A stretch of DNA of 64,000 nt from Danio rerio (taxonomy: Eukaryota > Chordata > Actinopteri > Cypriniformes > Danionidae): assembly GCF_049306965.1 (NCBI RefSeq), contig NC_133183.1:24166501-24230500 (forward strand), read 5' to 3'. Numbering within the stretch: the first letter of the stretch is position 1; each line of letters begins with the position of its first letter. The translations under genes and the position numbers were made by a program. Below the pieces are notes generated by a model. That model searched no databases and had not been told where the DNA came from. It saw nothing but the letters and a program-made list of their open reading frames with translations. This document shows, piece after piece, positions 48,001 to 61,067 of this stretch.

Positions 48001-51000
48001 ATAAGCTCAACCCTGCTAGACCATGCACCATGGCGCAAAGCAGATTTTTCCGTCCTTAAAATTGCAAAAGTGGATTCTGACACGCTCTTAATGCTTTTTT
48101 GCCCTGCGCCTTGGACTTTGCACCTGGATCGTCAAAATAGAGCCCCATGTCTCAAATACAAACTATTTACTGTCACCTCCCCTTGTGCCAGTAAAGTAAT
48201 CATGAGAAGAAAGGTATCATTAAAAGAGGTGGTTTTAATAAAAAACACAAATGTATGTGAACATAAATGTGTTGCATCTGTGTGCACAAATAAATTAACT
48301 TTAGCACCACAAGTACCACAAAAAAATAAAACTGCCTAATTTTGTTTTAATAGTGTTTTAAGAGTCATGATCCTAAAAATTAACAATCTGCAATGAATTA
48401 CCAAAACAAATAAGTAAAATCGTTTGAATTACCTAAACGATTTTTTGCCAAAGTCATAAACAACGGCTTTTACAAATTTGAGATTTAGATCAGTATATTT
48501 TGTGATTTAGACCAGTTGTCTTAAATAATAATGATAAAATCATTCAACTGGAAGATGTGAATATTGCATGTCTCACCAGACTCTCTCCATATATTTCAAT
48601 GGGCAGACTGGCCTCTCTCTGAGCTTTTTCTGTGAGCTCTTCTGGTTGTCCTGATGCCCGAGGGCTACGTGGAGAGGCTGTGTCTGCCAGAGGAAGTATC
48701 TCATCAAGCTCACTGACTGACTGATCACTCAACCTGTTCCTGAGAGTTGGCAAAGGCCTCTCGTCATAAGGAAGAGAATTAATCTGTGAAAACACACATG
48801 CACACTCATAATGATTCATTTATATGAGGTCCAAACACTTTTTTTCTTTTAAATTAGACATCCAAATCCTTCCTAGCTTCTTTAACTCACGTGAATAATA
48901 ATTATAACACAAGTGATGTTGAGTAGTTCTTAAAATGCTAGCAATTTGTTACATGCATAAAAACTTTGTCATTATAAACTGCAAAGAAATAATATCTGAC
49001 TGTCATATAAACCCCCTGAAAGGTTTCTTTTGTGCTGAAGTGACAAACACACCTGTCATCCCATAATTGTCCAGCACAAACTGTGTTCTCATCTTACATG
49101 TTATTTCAAGGTTATTAAGCAGAATGGCCAGCACCAAAACAACAATAAAAGCCAAAGTGATCAAGGTGCACTAATAAATCCTTAAAGGAATAGTTCATCC
49201 AAAAATGAAACTTCAGTAATTTACTCAACTATGATTTGTCACGAACCAGTTTGAGCTTTTTTCTATTAGAGCTAAACATTGACTTCTAAAGTATTTATGA
49301 CCGGTTACCAGTTTCTAACATTCTTCAAAATATCTTTAAAAAGAAACTCAATGGTGAGCAAATACAAGAATATTCATTTTTGGAAGAACTATCCCTTTAA
49401 CAATTTGAATACTTATGCTCTTTATGGTTGCATTACCAAATTTGATCAGTTTAATGAATTCTTGCAGAACAAAAAAGCAAGTCTTTAAATAGAAATATCA
49501 TTTTGATTTGAGCAAGAGAGTCTTTCAATTCAAATAATTTGTTGTTGATGCTAATGTTTTTTTTTAGATTTTTTTATTAAATGGTAAATCATAAAACTCT
49601 CAGGCTAATGCAGATCCCAGACACACATGTTAAACCACACACTTGCACAAATAATAAATCTACAAAGAGCCTTGTGTCTGTGAAGATAGAGTTTGAATAT
49701 TGTGCTGGAGAAGAGTAGAGCTACACACAAAGAAAGAAAGAGAGAGTGTTTTTCATTAACGCAAATAACCCTTTATAGGGTGTATGGCAGAAAGAAGAAC
49801 CCTTAAAAGTAGTATCTGTGGTAATGTAAAAGAACCGGGGGGAAAACAAAACATGCACTGGATGACATTTTCATATTCTGCTATGGTTGTTTATTTATTT
49901 TTTATTTATTTATTGCCACATCAACAACTTATGGCTATTTCGTGGCAAAATGGAAATACATAAAATATTACATGATAAAAACTAATTTATATTACAATAA
50001 AAAAAGTTATTTAGACAAGTACATAAAATATAAATAGATAAAATTCACACAAGTTAAACATGATTTGTCAGTTCAATTTTTGATAATTTTAAATTCTTCC
50101 TGGTGGTACCTTTTTAAAAATGTCCATCAAAGTACTCTCCTTAAAAAAATGTTGTATAATGGTATTAAAACTTACACATTCCAACAAAATATGTTTTAAG
50201 GTTAGAGCAGCCTGGCAGTGCTACCGTATGGCTGTTACTTTGGCATACACTGACACTTACATCAATCTTGGAGACGTGAGGAGGGGTGAAGGGGGTTGAG
50301 GGGATGGTATGCTTGGGACTAGTTGTTTTTGAAGTGTCCTGCTCATCTGTGTCCTTCACAGGTCCTTGTCTCTTCTTTCTATGTGTGTCAGGTGGATGAG
50401 GCATGTGTTTCTGTGTCCCCACTCGTGGAGAGAGAAATCCAGAGTCAGAAAGTCCAGACATTCTGTGTATCTGAAAGAACAGGAAAAAAGGTCACATTTA
50501 GGGATGAAAATGTTAAGAACTGATGATTTGTTGATGTTTAAGCTGTCTTACATTTAAGACAGCTGGTCACACAAAAACAGAGCTCTCTATAATAACTGTC
50601 CACATCATTTATTTTCTGTTGTATAAACATCTCTCTAGCTTCAGATGATTAAGAAGCAAGCAGCTGATCTCAGAACAACCAGCACAGTCATTATTCAGCA
50701 AGGAAACTGCTATATCAGAGTACTAATCTTACTGGAGCTGGGCCCTCACGACACAACAGTTGCATTATTCATTCAGAAAATCAAATTAAAGGTAAAGTTC
50801 ATGCAAAAAAAAAACATAATATTCACTATCTATTTGAACACTGGCATATGTAAGTTTTTTACACACACACCTTATGTTTATTTAATAAAATGGTAAAAAA
50901 AATATTGCTACAATATTATTACACTTAAGTAAAACACTGAAATACTACTTTAATAATGTTTCTTATATTAATATATTTTAAAATATAAAGCTTAATTAAC

Positions 51001-54000
51001 AGAAGTCATTACAGACTTCAGTGTCATGACATCTTCAGAAATTATATTAATAATCCAAATTGGTGCTCAGGAAACGTTTCTTGTCATTATCTATATTGAA
51101 AAGCAATACCATGCTTAATATTTCTGTAGAAATCTTCATCTTCAAAAGACATTTCAGTAAGCTTCTAAAACTGTAATCATTCTTACTACAAAATCTGTAA
51201 TATTATGCATTCCAACAGTAATTTGCATGCTTTGAATTTTGCATGAGAAGAAAAAATTTGTTTATTAAGTTGGTCACACAAACTCATACTTAAAACTAGG
51301 CATGGGTGGATAACTGTGTTCAAGGTATACCGCGGTTTGTCGGAAGTCTTTCTCCAGCAGAAAAGATCTCCAAAGATGCCGTTTTAAATTGTAAAGAAAT
51401 CTGTGTTTTTGAAACAAATGAGGACAGCAGAAGTCAATGATTCATTTAAATTATTTAGCCTGACATGTTTACTGTTCCAAAATATTATAAATATTTCCCA
51501 AATTAAAATATACCGTGTACAAAGGGGAAAAGGCTTTTGTTTGTCACCCAGACATTTTAAAAAGGGCATCCATTAGAGCAGTAATGTCAATAACGTGATG
51601 CCGTGAAACTGTGATATTTATATCCAAGGTTATCACCGTCAGAATCTCATACCGGCTAATGCCTACTTAAAACTGCTTTGTTTGAAGTTGTTCCTTATAC
51701 ATTTTTGACATTAGTGACAATGGCCCTCTTTGCTTACAAAGCATCACTGGAATTTCACTACTGTCACCACACCTTTAGTGTCTTTCTGTCACTTTTGTTC
51801 ACACATACTGAAACCCAACATTATTTGGATGGCTAAATTGATAAGTGCATGTATACCTGACTGATGTCCAGCAGGTTATGGATCTCCAGCTGATGGTAGA
51901 CTGCGAGTCTGTAAGCATCCATTTGTTCCTTTTTCTGCTTGGCTGTGTCATAGTCCTCTCGTTCTATTGCACTGAGTTTCTCCACATCATACCGGCCCAA
52001 CCGTTCGCCCACCTACACAAAAACAGAAAAAAATATAAAAGACAAGAGCTTATCTGAGCTTTAAAGAAGACATTTGACTTGCCAAAAAATTACTGCCAGG
52101 CTATATAACAACTGCGGTTTTATTTAAATATCCCTTTCAAGTTAATATGCCCAAAGTTCAACAAAGTACATCCAAATAAAGAACTTTCAAACAAAACAAG
52201 GCTAATATAATTACCTTTTGCAGGTCAGCAATAGCTTGTTTGAGTTCTTTGGCCGAATCAAATCTTTCCTCTCGAACCATGACCTGTTTTTTTTGGTCTA
52301 GCAGGCGAATGATATGGGCCACCTCAGGGTCCTGATACATGTCAAAAGCCAAGTCATCCAGCGGCGAGATGGATTCACATTTATAACTTGAGAGCCTGCA
52401 AGATGATAAGAGTAAACACACAAGAAACATAGAGGACACATTGCACTTATTTATTGTAAAGATTTTACCCTGTGTAAGTGCCATCCAATGAGGAACTGTA
52501 CTGGCTGCTGTTCAGAAATTGATCAATCAGATGATCTCTGCTTAGCTGGAACAAACACAAGAAAATTAATATTTAATTAAACAGTTAAAGCAAATACACT
52601 ATTCCTCCAGTTGAATTTCTTTTTATATTTAGAAAGCATGACAATGTTTATTTTATTAAGCAAGGGTTTGTTAAATTGACCAAATGTAACAAAACTATAT
52701 TATTATAAACAATTTCTTTCAAAAAAATTAATTATTTAATTCTAAAAGTATTATATATAGCTGTATATATAAAATAAAACGCTTTATATATCTATATATC
52801 ACAATATCTATTTTTTATTGTACGATATATTGTACCAAAATGTATCACGGTAAACAATGTTATGGTAATTAAGACAATTTCTGCCACTTATTTTACAACG
52901 CCAGAATGACAATATAACAGTATCAGAATACAAGCACTATCTTTCAAAGAACACATATTTTTTCATTATTAAGAATTTTACATTTACATTTAATCATTAA
53001 GCAGACACTTTTGTCCAAGGCAGCTTACAATGGAGTGTATGCACAGCTACTGTTTTTCACCTAATGATAAACTTCAGGTGAAAGATTAATGTGACTATTT
53101 TCAAGTTCATAAGATTCCATTTACAGCATCAATGTTGTAATGTATTTACAATACATTAAGTTAAATAGACTTAAGCATTTATTTAGTTGTTCAAACATAA
53201 AATAAACTGTCATATTTCAAATACATGGCAGGGGAAAATGGAATTTAATGCAGTGCTTCTAATCCTTTCTGAAACCCACTTCATATTGTATATCTATCAG
53301 GCTGTGAAGATCACTGATTTTTTAAGAAATCAGACCTTAAACATGGCAATTTTATAATGGAAAGACCAGAATCGCTGAGGCTGGCTGGTTGGCTGAAATT
53401 AAATGTCCGTATGCATATAAACCCCATTAAGGAGGCATTCAGCGATAATACAAAGTAACAGTTATACAAAGTAACTTGTTTGTGCTCAAAGAATTTAGTG
53501 CTAAAGTCTGAGTGTTTTTTAATTTAAATTTTTTAGAGAAAGAGGAAGGAAGAGAGAAAGTGCTTCTACATGTGGTCTTGGTTTTATTCACCAGGGTTAA
53601 GGTGTTCTCGGAAGAGATGGGTTTCTAGTTCTCGTTTAAAGGATACTAGTGAATTTGCAGTACGTGTGGGAAATTTTAACAATTTAATAATTAGGCATGA
53701 GAATCACATTGAAAAAAAGTTACATCATGAATAAAAATAATAAATTGTAACAAAAAAGTGCAAGGTAACAATGGTATTTAGATAAATACTATAATACTTA
53801 AGAGTAAATGCTGACACTGACATCTCCAATAGAGATTGGCTGAAATGACTAAGGTTGCGCAAACAGCTAAAATGTTGCTATTGCATGGATGTTTATGCAT
53901 TGACTTTTATGCATGGGCGAAATATATAGCATCACCAAAAATATTTAGGTCATGTGTGTGTGCTGTGTGATAAGTCAGTATATTGATTACCATGAAAGGC

Positions 54001-57000
54001 CTAGTTAAAAACTGTAAAAATATTAATTATCATTACAGAAATAATAAACTAAATACACTGAAAGATCAAAGGCTAATTTGAATATTGCAATAACAATGTT
54101 CAGTTTTACAGAATTAGAGACTTCTTAAAGGATTTAAGTTCTCAAAAGGGCAAATTTTGACTAGAATAACCTAAATATGCATCACATCCTTTGAATCAAA
54201 TGTCTTTTGGCTATTAATCTCTACCCAACAAACAAAGGTTAAATATCTTGATTTCTCCCTGTGAACCAAAACGTATTATCACCGGAGTCCTGGATAACAC
54301 AAAGAGACTCCAAACTGGACAGAGAGAGAGAAGGATTAGAGATTAACAATGCAGAGATTGTTAGTAAGGTGGGAGAGGACGAGAGAGAGAGGAAGTCATG
54401 GAGGATAAAAAAGGGGGGGGGGACAAGGTGAACGTAAGAGGAGAAAGAGAGCATGAGAAAAAGAGAAGGGGGAGAGAGTGAACTGGAGATGGGGGAAGGC
54501 TGATGCGGATATATTGATGAGTGATCTGATTTGAAGCTCTGCTGTGCTTATGGAGCTCAGACTCACATTACACACATCCACATTCCACCACTGAGCACAA
54601 GCCATTAGACCTCCTTAAGAACAACAGCATATGGAAAAAAATGCCTGTCGGGTACTACTGATATACTAACTAAAATGTGAGACATTTAAACCTCAAACCA
54701 CAAAATGAATTTGATGCATCCCAGAAAATATATCAAATAAATTGACGCTGCTCCATCTAGCTATTGGTATTTTTTAATAATAATTGTTTTCCTGAAAATT
54801 TATTTGCATATTAGAATATCACTTGCAATGGCCACAGCATGTTGAACTGGAATTAAAACTGGTAAAACGGCAGGTAAGAATTTAATTAGTTCAAAACAAA
54901 CTTAAAAACTATTTTTTTTTCTTTGAATATTTTAAGTTTATTTATACATTCATAATAGTTAACACCACACCACATAATATAAGCTTAACATAGTTTTATA
55001 TTTTCCTCATACATTAGTAAATAACCTCCACCAAAATGAATACTTAGAACATCAAAGGATAATTCATAATTCAATTTAATTATTTGTTAAACAGGATTGT
55101 TTAAATAATTACATTCTTTATATATACATATATATATATAAACTAAGTATATTTTAAAAATATGTAATGTATAGGGCACATTTCACACAAATTAATTATT
55201 TAAAAAATTATTAATTGATATTAAAAATATTATTTAATGCTATTTAAATTCTACTTCCTCAAATATATATTTTTAAATCAACAATTTTGTTGAGCCTCAA
55301 TCTGAACTCAGGAGATAAACCAAAAATCTGATACAACCACTGACAAAATGATACAAGTTAAATTTATTTGTGCATGCAATGAGTAAAAAGTGTCTAAAAA
55401 CAACAAATTCTGTTTAAAACAACAATTTGGCAACTGACAAACTAATGATGACTGCTCTGAACTAAATCTGAGTGAATCCTGTTTGACAGTAAACCAACGC
55501 CACCTGGGGGATAAGGTGAGAATATTTCCATAAACAAATGACTATTACTTACTGTTGTTCCAATGTCACTTCCATCTATAGGGTCACCCAAAATATTTAG
55601 AGCCACCAACGCAACCTACAACATAGAAAAGAATGTGAGAAGACATCCTTATATTTTACAATAAACAAAGGCATTCCAATTGCCCACATAAACCAGTTTG
55701 TACCTGATTGTAGACATTGTATTGATTAACATGGTTTCTGTGAAAGGTAAGCTTCAGGAAAGACCCAACAGCATCAACATGAACTGACTTCAGCTCTCTG
55801 GCTCTGAACCCAGTCTTCTCATTGTCAGAGAGAGAAACATACCTGGAAAAGGCAACTCATTCGTTTCAGTGATATTTCAGCAAGATGTCTTTCTTAATGT
55901 GTGATTAAATGTTATATAATTAATATACCCTAACTGTTGAGATTGACCAAAATAAAAAAGAGCAGTGATGCTTAGTTCTTAGCTCACCCCAGTCTATGGA
56001 GACTGTGAGCCTGCTGGGCTGAGTTGGACTCAGGCAGCATGTCTCCAACATGGAACTCCACCTTGGACGGGATGAAGTACTGATGGGCCAGGAGCTGGAG
56101 TTTCCTGATGCGGCATCTCTCGGCCAACTGCAGAATTATTTCCTGAGGGAATGGACAAAACCTACACACAATAGATACAACATTAAAGTAAATACCACTT
56201 TAATTAATAACCAGCTATTATGGCAATAATTAACAGCTCATCAAAAAGCTTTTATATTTACAAAGACTTAAAATAATTTATCCTAATTGTAAAAGCATCA
56301 TTTTAAAATATAAAAATTGGTTCCTATTTTTTTCCAAAAGAACCTTATTTTAACATTAACACACAAACACTGTTTGACAAACGGCAAAGAAACAAAGAAA
56401 GAGCAAGATTTAAAGGATTAAAGTGACAATAAAAAAATAATTAATTATTTAAAATTAAAATGAAAATTGCAGACAATAAAACAAGGCTCTGTTTTTATAA
56501 AGAAGTTTGTGAATATGGAGTGTTCTGCGTATTTTAACATGAATACACTGTATTACAAGCATACACTTCGGTTTTGAAAAACGCAACATATTTGTTTTTT
56601 CGGGCAGCAGTTTAATATTTACAACAGTCCATGAAAGCTCAGATTAACTTATGTACTGTCTGAACAAAAGCTGCAGACAGTCTGAATGAAAATGTAAATA
56701 CTGTAAAGAAGACATTTTACTTTCTATGGAATACAAAGAAAAAAATAAAATGGAAATGCCATAAAAAAACTCAAATATTTACTAAATGCTTTTTAATTCC
56801 AGTAATCAAATATACAGTCGATGATAATAAACATGTGAAACTACCTGGATATAATAATGTAATAATCTTTCTGAAATTATATCATGGTTTATAATCAAAC
56901 TGGTATTTCTTTCATTCCTTCCAGACTTTAAACTTGTGTGAGCTTTCAGCTTTGTAATTTGTGATCCCTCATAAATCATGTTGGGTACCGCTACACCTGC

Positions 57001-57167
57001 CTGGGTTGAGAATATAAAATATATCCTGACAAACGAAATATAAAGTACTTTAACCTAGTAGATCTCCAGCCACTGACGGTGGGCGCATGGACCATCAGCT
57101 TTTTGGCATTGTAGTTTCCTTCATGACCAGACCAGCTGATCACAGAGAAGCCTATCTTATGAGGCAT
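28943..57167 (-). CDS. cep104: Centrosomal protein of 104 kDa
   Basis: Twenty-one coding exons on the minus strand, 2850 bases in total, 949 aa (human 925), with every junction in frame. The start MPHKIGFSVISWSGHEGNYN matches human MPHKIGFVVVSSSGHEDGFS. Domains in order: jelly-roll fold (about 1-163), coiled coil (about 190-300), proline/serine-rich linker (302-430), TOG array (about 430-680), a short lysine/glutamate-rich helix (680-712), a C2H2/C2HC-like zinc-finger cluster (761-885) and a basic tail with an SRIP motif (921-924). The protein rides the microtubule plus end by binding EB1 and sits at the ciliary tip and distal centriole with CP110/CEP97; human mutations cause Joubert syndrome. 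Exon coordinates are given in the four block entries. It is head-to-head with lrrc47. The non-coding first exon near 57784 is inferred. Confidence 0.95.
29593..30034. mobile_element. DNA repeat with ACTGTAAAACCC tips
   Basis: Tips TACACTGTAAAACCC and GGGTTTTACAGTATA are inverted repeats, with an extra internal ACTGTAAAACCAAATAAG copy at about 29770. Related decayed words occur at 12650-12870 and 13395-13620. Located between the last exons of cep104. Confidence 0.5.
32423..32685. mobile_element. Angel-like MITE
   Basis: TTAAGGGGATACTTCACCC at one end and GGGTGAACTATCCC at the other. In a cep104 intron next to exon 19. Confidence 0.65.
34302..34660 (+). repeat. DANA-like SINE, near full length
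   Basis: Head GAGTAGCACGATTGCCTCACAG with B-box GGTTCGAGTC, body TTTGCATGTTCTCCCCTTG and GATGGGTTGCAG, tail TAAAGGGACTAAG followed by (AATG)n. It sits 17 bases from the 3' edge of cep104 exon 15. Confidence 0.85.
34887..50470 (-). CDS. cep104: cep104 coding exons 9-14: linker and TOG domain
   Basis: Exons 50470-50261, 48783-48577, 46553-46386, 42797-42624, 38156-37980 and 35087-34887, all phase 0, encode residues 302-680. The linker (exon 9, SPKHTIPSTPFTPPH) is poorly conserved. From SLPYDERPLP onward comes the helical-repeat TOG region that binds tubulin: KTWSYREDALLAVRKKLMEV, GDSTSRLRTPAITFIQEMAL and LNYLPPDDSSTRKNVLYK. Every exon being a whole number of codons means any one could be skipped without a frameshift. 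The introns here are the longest of the gene and carry most of its transposons. Confidence 0.93.
35300..35574. mobile_element. Angel-like MITE
   Basis: ACAGGGATAGTTGAC, CTGTCATCATTTACT and TTTGGGTGAGCTATGCCTTT mark both ends. In the cep104 intron before exon 14. Confidence 0.65.
36266..36456. mobile_element. Fold-back hAT-like MITE, copy 3 (best preserved)
   Basis: Left end GGGGTGTCCAAACTCGGTCC and right end GGACCGAGTTCGGACACTCC are near-perfect inverted repeats. It lies in a cep104 intron. Confidence 0.6.
36632..36810 (-). repeat. tRNA-derived SINE fragment, copy 2
   Basis: Same family as 24309-24482: GAGCTGGGATC, TGCTCTAACAAGCAGGCTAA and AGACCACGG in the same order. It is slightly more decayed in the B box. 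Confidence 0.5.
37462..37768. mobile_element. Angel-like MITE, well preserved
   Basis: Inverted halves: TTGAACACAAAGAGATATTT versus AATATCTTCTTTTGTGTTCA, and ACCATTGACTT versus AAGTCAATGGT. The right tip is GGGTGAACTATCCCTTAA. Confidence 0.7.
38207..38460. mobile_element. Angel-like MITE, right-truncated
   Basis: Starts TTAAAGCGATAGTTCAACC about 50 bases from cep104 exon 13 and stops where LINE-derived sequence begins. Confidence 0.6.
38480..39345 (-). mobile_element. LINE 3' fragment with RNase H remnant (I-clade-like)
   Basis: Reading the minus strand, 39345-39280 encodes WIPGPMRLSGNELADESDRM, close to the RNase H signature W(I/V)PGH.GI.GNE.AD. RNase H is carried by I-clade LINEs. Toward 38480 comes a 3' tail ending in GTTGCTGTTGTGGCAATAAA. 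The part at 38480-38640 and 38900-39060 matches 49885-50190. A DANA-like SINE is inserted at 38643-38898. Strongly 5'-truncated and dead. Confidence 0.6.
38643..38898 (-). repeat. DANA-like SINE inserted in a LINE fragment
   Basis: Reverse orientation: CGGCTTAGTCCCTTTATTAA, GCCCTTCCAGCCGCAACCCA and the head GGCTCGAACCAGCAACC. LINE-derived sequence continues on both sides. Confidence 0.8.
39346..40499. other. cep104 intron segment without recognised features
   Basis: AT-rich DNA between the LINE fragment and the next Angel-like element. No exon or named repeat was seen. Confidence 0.4.
40500..40762. mobile_element. Angel-like MITE, decayed
   Basis: TTAATGGATAGTTCATGCC and TTTGGGTAAATGATCCCTTT ends; centre AAGTCAATGGTTACAGG. 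Confidence 0.6.
41340..42190 (-). mobile_element. Tc1-like transposon remnant
   Basis: On the minus strand, GGGGGAAATAAGTATTCAAA (from about 42185) is a Tc1-like terminus, and the other end (about 41344-41375) is its inverted counterpart ending in CCACCACTTT. Between them about 41825-41700 encodes QQDNDPKHTAKETLKGFQRK, the Tc1 transposase motif around the second catalytic aspartate (FQQDNDPKHTAK), followed by sequence with stops and shifts. Much of the transposase 5' half is missing. It lies in the cep104 intron between exons 12 and 13. Confidence 0.75.
42798..44260. other. cep104 intron segment with AAAC microsatellite
   Basis: AT-rich; the only clear feature is an (ACAA)n run at about 43251-43290. 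No exon or named transposon was seen. Confidence 0.4.
44353..44905. mobile_element. TAGGGCTG-family hAT-like element, inverted and truncated
   Basis: Reverse complement of the right part of the element at 59484-60229: shared words include TAATTGTCCAGCC, TTCTGAATGTCGATTTCGAC and the block with CAGTCAATTTTTGC. Its far end is lost where the next element starts. Confidence 0.55.
44916..45652. mobile_element. CAGGGTTYC-family transposon, copy 3 (longest)
   Basis: Left end CGGGGTTTCTGCAGGTTTAA, right end GACCCTGTGGGAACCCTG. It contains an AAAT/AAT microsatellite at about 45058-45096. It lies between halves of an Angel-like element. Confidence 0.6.
46850..47085. mobile_element. Angel-like MITE, decayed
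   Basis: AACCAATGACTTCCGTAGCA, GATGTCAATGGGTATCAG and TTTTTGGGTGACCTATTAAA are recognisable. Confidence 0.55.
47088..48150. mobile_element. 1.06-kb DNA element with GGGCCCTAT-type tips
   Basis: ATGGGCCCTATCATACACCC at the left and GTCAAAATAGAGCCCCAT at the right are imperfect inverted repeats. Both end regions are rich in GCGCAA/TTGCGC words. No transposase frame was recognised; superfamily not assigned. It lies in the cep104 intron between exons 10 and 11. Confidence 0.55.
49182..49400. mobile_element. Angel-like MITE
   Basis: TTAAAGGAATAGTTCATCC and GGAAGAACTATCCCTTTAA are inverted ends; centre partly deleted. Confidence 0.65.
49885..50190 (-). mobile_element. LINE 3' fragment, second copy
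   Basis: Same 3' tail as 38480-39060 (TTGATGTGGCAATAAATAAA on the minus strand; ACTTTGATGGACATTTTT). It ends only about 70 bases from cep104 exon 9. Confidence 0.55.
51297..51665. mobile_element. TAGGCATGGG hAT-like element, copy 2, with intact duplication
   Basis: Tips TAGGCATGGG and ATGCCTA are inverted. The 8 bases on each side are identical, CTTAAAAC (51289-51296 and 51666-51673), the duplication size expected for hAT. It lies in the cep104 intron after exon 8. Confidence 0.75.
51857..52545 (-). CDS. cep104: cep104 coding exons 6-8: coiled-coil region
   Basis: Exons 52545-52469, 52395-52215 and 52012-51857 encode residues 164-301. The invariant ISPLDDLAFDMYQDPEVAHI leads into charged heptads (KELKQAIADLQKVGERLGRY, YDTAKQKKEQMDAY). 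The human counterparts are nearly identical in spacing. The first exon ends ACAGG|gtaaaat, chosen because it keeps frame into LSSYKCESISPLDD. Confidence 0.92.
52546..55552. other. Long cep104 intron between exons 5 and 6
   Basis: Three kilobases of AT-rich DNA. Contents: a repeat at 53115-53420, a purine-rich tract at about 54317-54480 (GA/GGA repeats with a 10-G run), and nothing else I can name. No extra exon is needed for frame. Confidence 0.45.
53115..53420. repeat. Second copy of the unassigned element at 10025
   Basis: Aligns word by word with 10085-10490 in the same orientation but is more decayed. It lies in the cep104 intron before exon 6. Confidence 0.45.
55553..57167 (-). CDS. cep104: cep104 coding exons 2-5: N-terminal jelly-roll
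   Basis: Exons 57167-57055 (from ATG; the exon itself begins at 57181), 56161-55988, 55842-55704 and 55615-55553. They encode residues 1-163. Landmarks: HAPTVSGWRSTRFCPFPQEI, ERCRIRKLQLLAHQY and KTGFRARELKSVHVDAVG. All are close to the human protein. This fold resembles sugar-binding F5/8-type modules and is found in a few ciliary proteins. Junction phases are 2, 2, 0, 0. Confidence 0.92.
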
Positions 57168-57783
57168 CCCAGTCCTGAGCTCTGATGGGGACAAACACAA
57201 CATGATCTTTAATATCCCAAAGCATTCCAGACACACTGAATTAACCTGGCAATCTAGAAAAAAATTCTTTATTGTGGTAAGTTACATTCCTTTACATGCT
57301 ACAAATAAGCCCTTTTGATACAGTTATATGAAAAATATAATTATCTTTGGGCTGAGATAAAGAATAATCTAAAAAAAAACTAACGACAACGAACTTTATT
57401 AAGAGAATACACCTTATTTACATAGCATTTGTCCTTCTTAAACATGCTGCATGAAGTTGCCACGTTAATTAGTAGCTACCTGTTGTACGTTAATACTTAT
57501 TTCAGTCTACCCTTACATATTGCACATTGTGCTTATAGCTTTGCTGCATATTAAGATAGACCTTAATCGAAATTGATTGGTATGTAAAGAGTTTAGCATT
57601 AGCGTGCAATCGGGCTAACGTTAACCAAACACTAACACATTACGCCAACAACTCCTCCAAAACAGCACTTAGGATCTTAACGTTACCCACAAACTAAACG
57701 TTAGCCAGATACAATTCAGAGCGATTAATTATTAGCAGTTTAAACATTTTCTATTTAGCACATGAAATTACAAAGTCGTTTAC

Positions 57784-57830
57784 CCAAATATAGCAGTTGC
57801 CCACATTCATCTCCATAACCACCGTTTGAC
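57784..57830 (-). other. cep104: Probable cep104 non-coding exon 1 with upstream ORF
   Basis: Reading the minus strand, a good donor (TTGG|gtaaacg) ends this putative leader exon at 57784; its 5' limit is a guess. It holds an ATG at 57816. Spliced to 57181, this opens a 21-codon frame that ends at a TAG inside the cep104 coding sequence, out of frame with it. Inferred from splice signals only. Confidence 0.4.
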
Positions 57831-57842
57831 AACTGTGGCATG

Positions 57843-57854
57843 TGCGCATGCGCA
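57843..57854. promoter_or_regulatory. NRF1-type palindrome
   Basis: TGCGCATGCGCA is an exact instance of the NRF1 (nuclear respiratory factor 1) palindrome YGCGCAYGCGCR. It sits about 30 bases upstream of the likely cep104 leader ATG and 555 bases before lrrc47. NRF1 sites are typical of TATA-less bidirectional housekeeping promoters. Confidence 0.6.
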
Positions 57855-58408
57855 GGTTATTTCGATCGTTCTAGACTGAATCCGCTGTTTCTGAACAAAT
57901 CTTTAGGATGAATGAATCGTTCTCGTTCACGTCTGTACGCAGCACTTTTGTTAACCAAAAAGTCTACTCTGTTTGAAGAATGTTTATGCAGTGAAATATT
58001 CTGAACGATATTAAATATTGTTTTATTAGTTAAAATAATAATAATAATAATATCCAAAAACTGAAATTCCGAAATACAACGGAACCTTTTTTGTGGTATG
58101 TTAAGCGATTCCTTTGAACAGAGATTCAAATGATTCGAGCCACTCGGGTGAATCAAAACTAAACCAGTTTGTGTCATGAAGTATGGGTGGATGCTGGTAC
58201 TTGTAGTTCTTTTTAAAAATAAGTCTTTTACAAGTGGGGTTATTACACTAATACGACAATTTGTACAGTTTAACAATAAAGGCTAAATTTCTAAAAGAAA
58301 AACTTGCGTATTGAGTCAATTAAAACGTAATTTGAAATGATAAACTCTAGTTATCTTATCGAGTTCTTCTTCCGGGTTGTATCCAAGTTCCGGGTTACGT
58401 TGGACAGC

Positions 58409-61067
<2,659 letters not shown>

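Larger units (their letters stand above)
57168..58408. promoter_or_regulatory. Divergent cep104-lrrc47 promoter region
   Basis: The ATG of lrrc47 lies about 590 bases from the first ATG of the putative cep104 leader exon, on the opposite strand, so the two probably share a promoter. The core around 57820-57870 is GC-richer than its surroundings and holds an NRF1-type palindrome. 57182-57783 is the first cep104 intron; 57870-58330 is plain AT-rich DNA. Confidence 0.5.

Noticed and set aside
57857-58276. 139-codon minus-strand ORF between cep104 and lrrc47
   Set aside because: Low-complexity, isoleucine/asparagine-rich translation of AT-rich DNA with no family resemblance, overlapping the shared promoter region.
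58337-58408. In-frame upstream ATG extending lrrc47 by 24 residues
   Set aside because: The added residues are hydrophobic and unlike the family; the MAEE start aligns with the human N-terminus.
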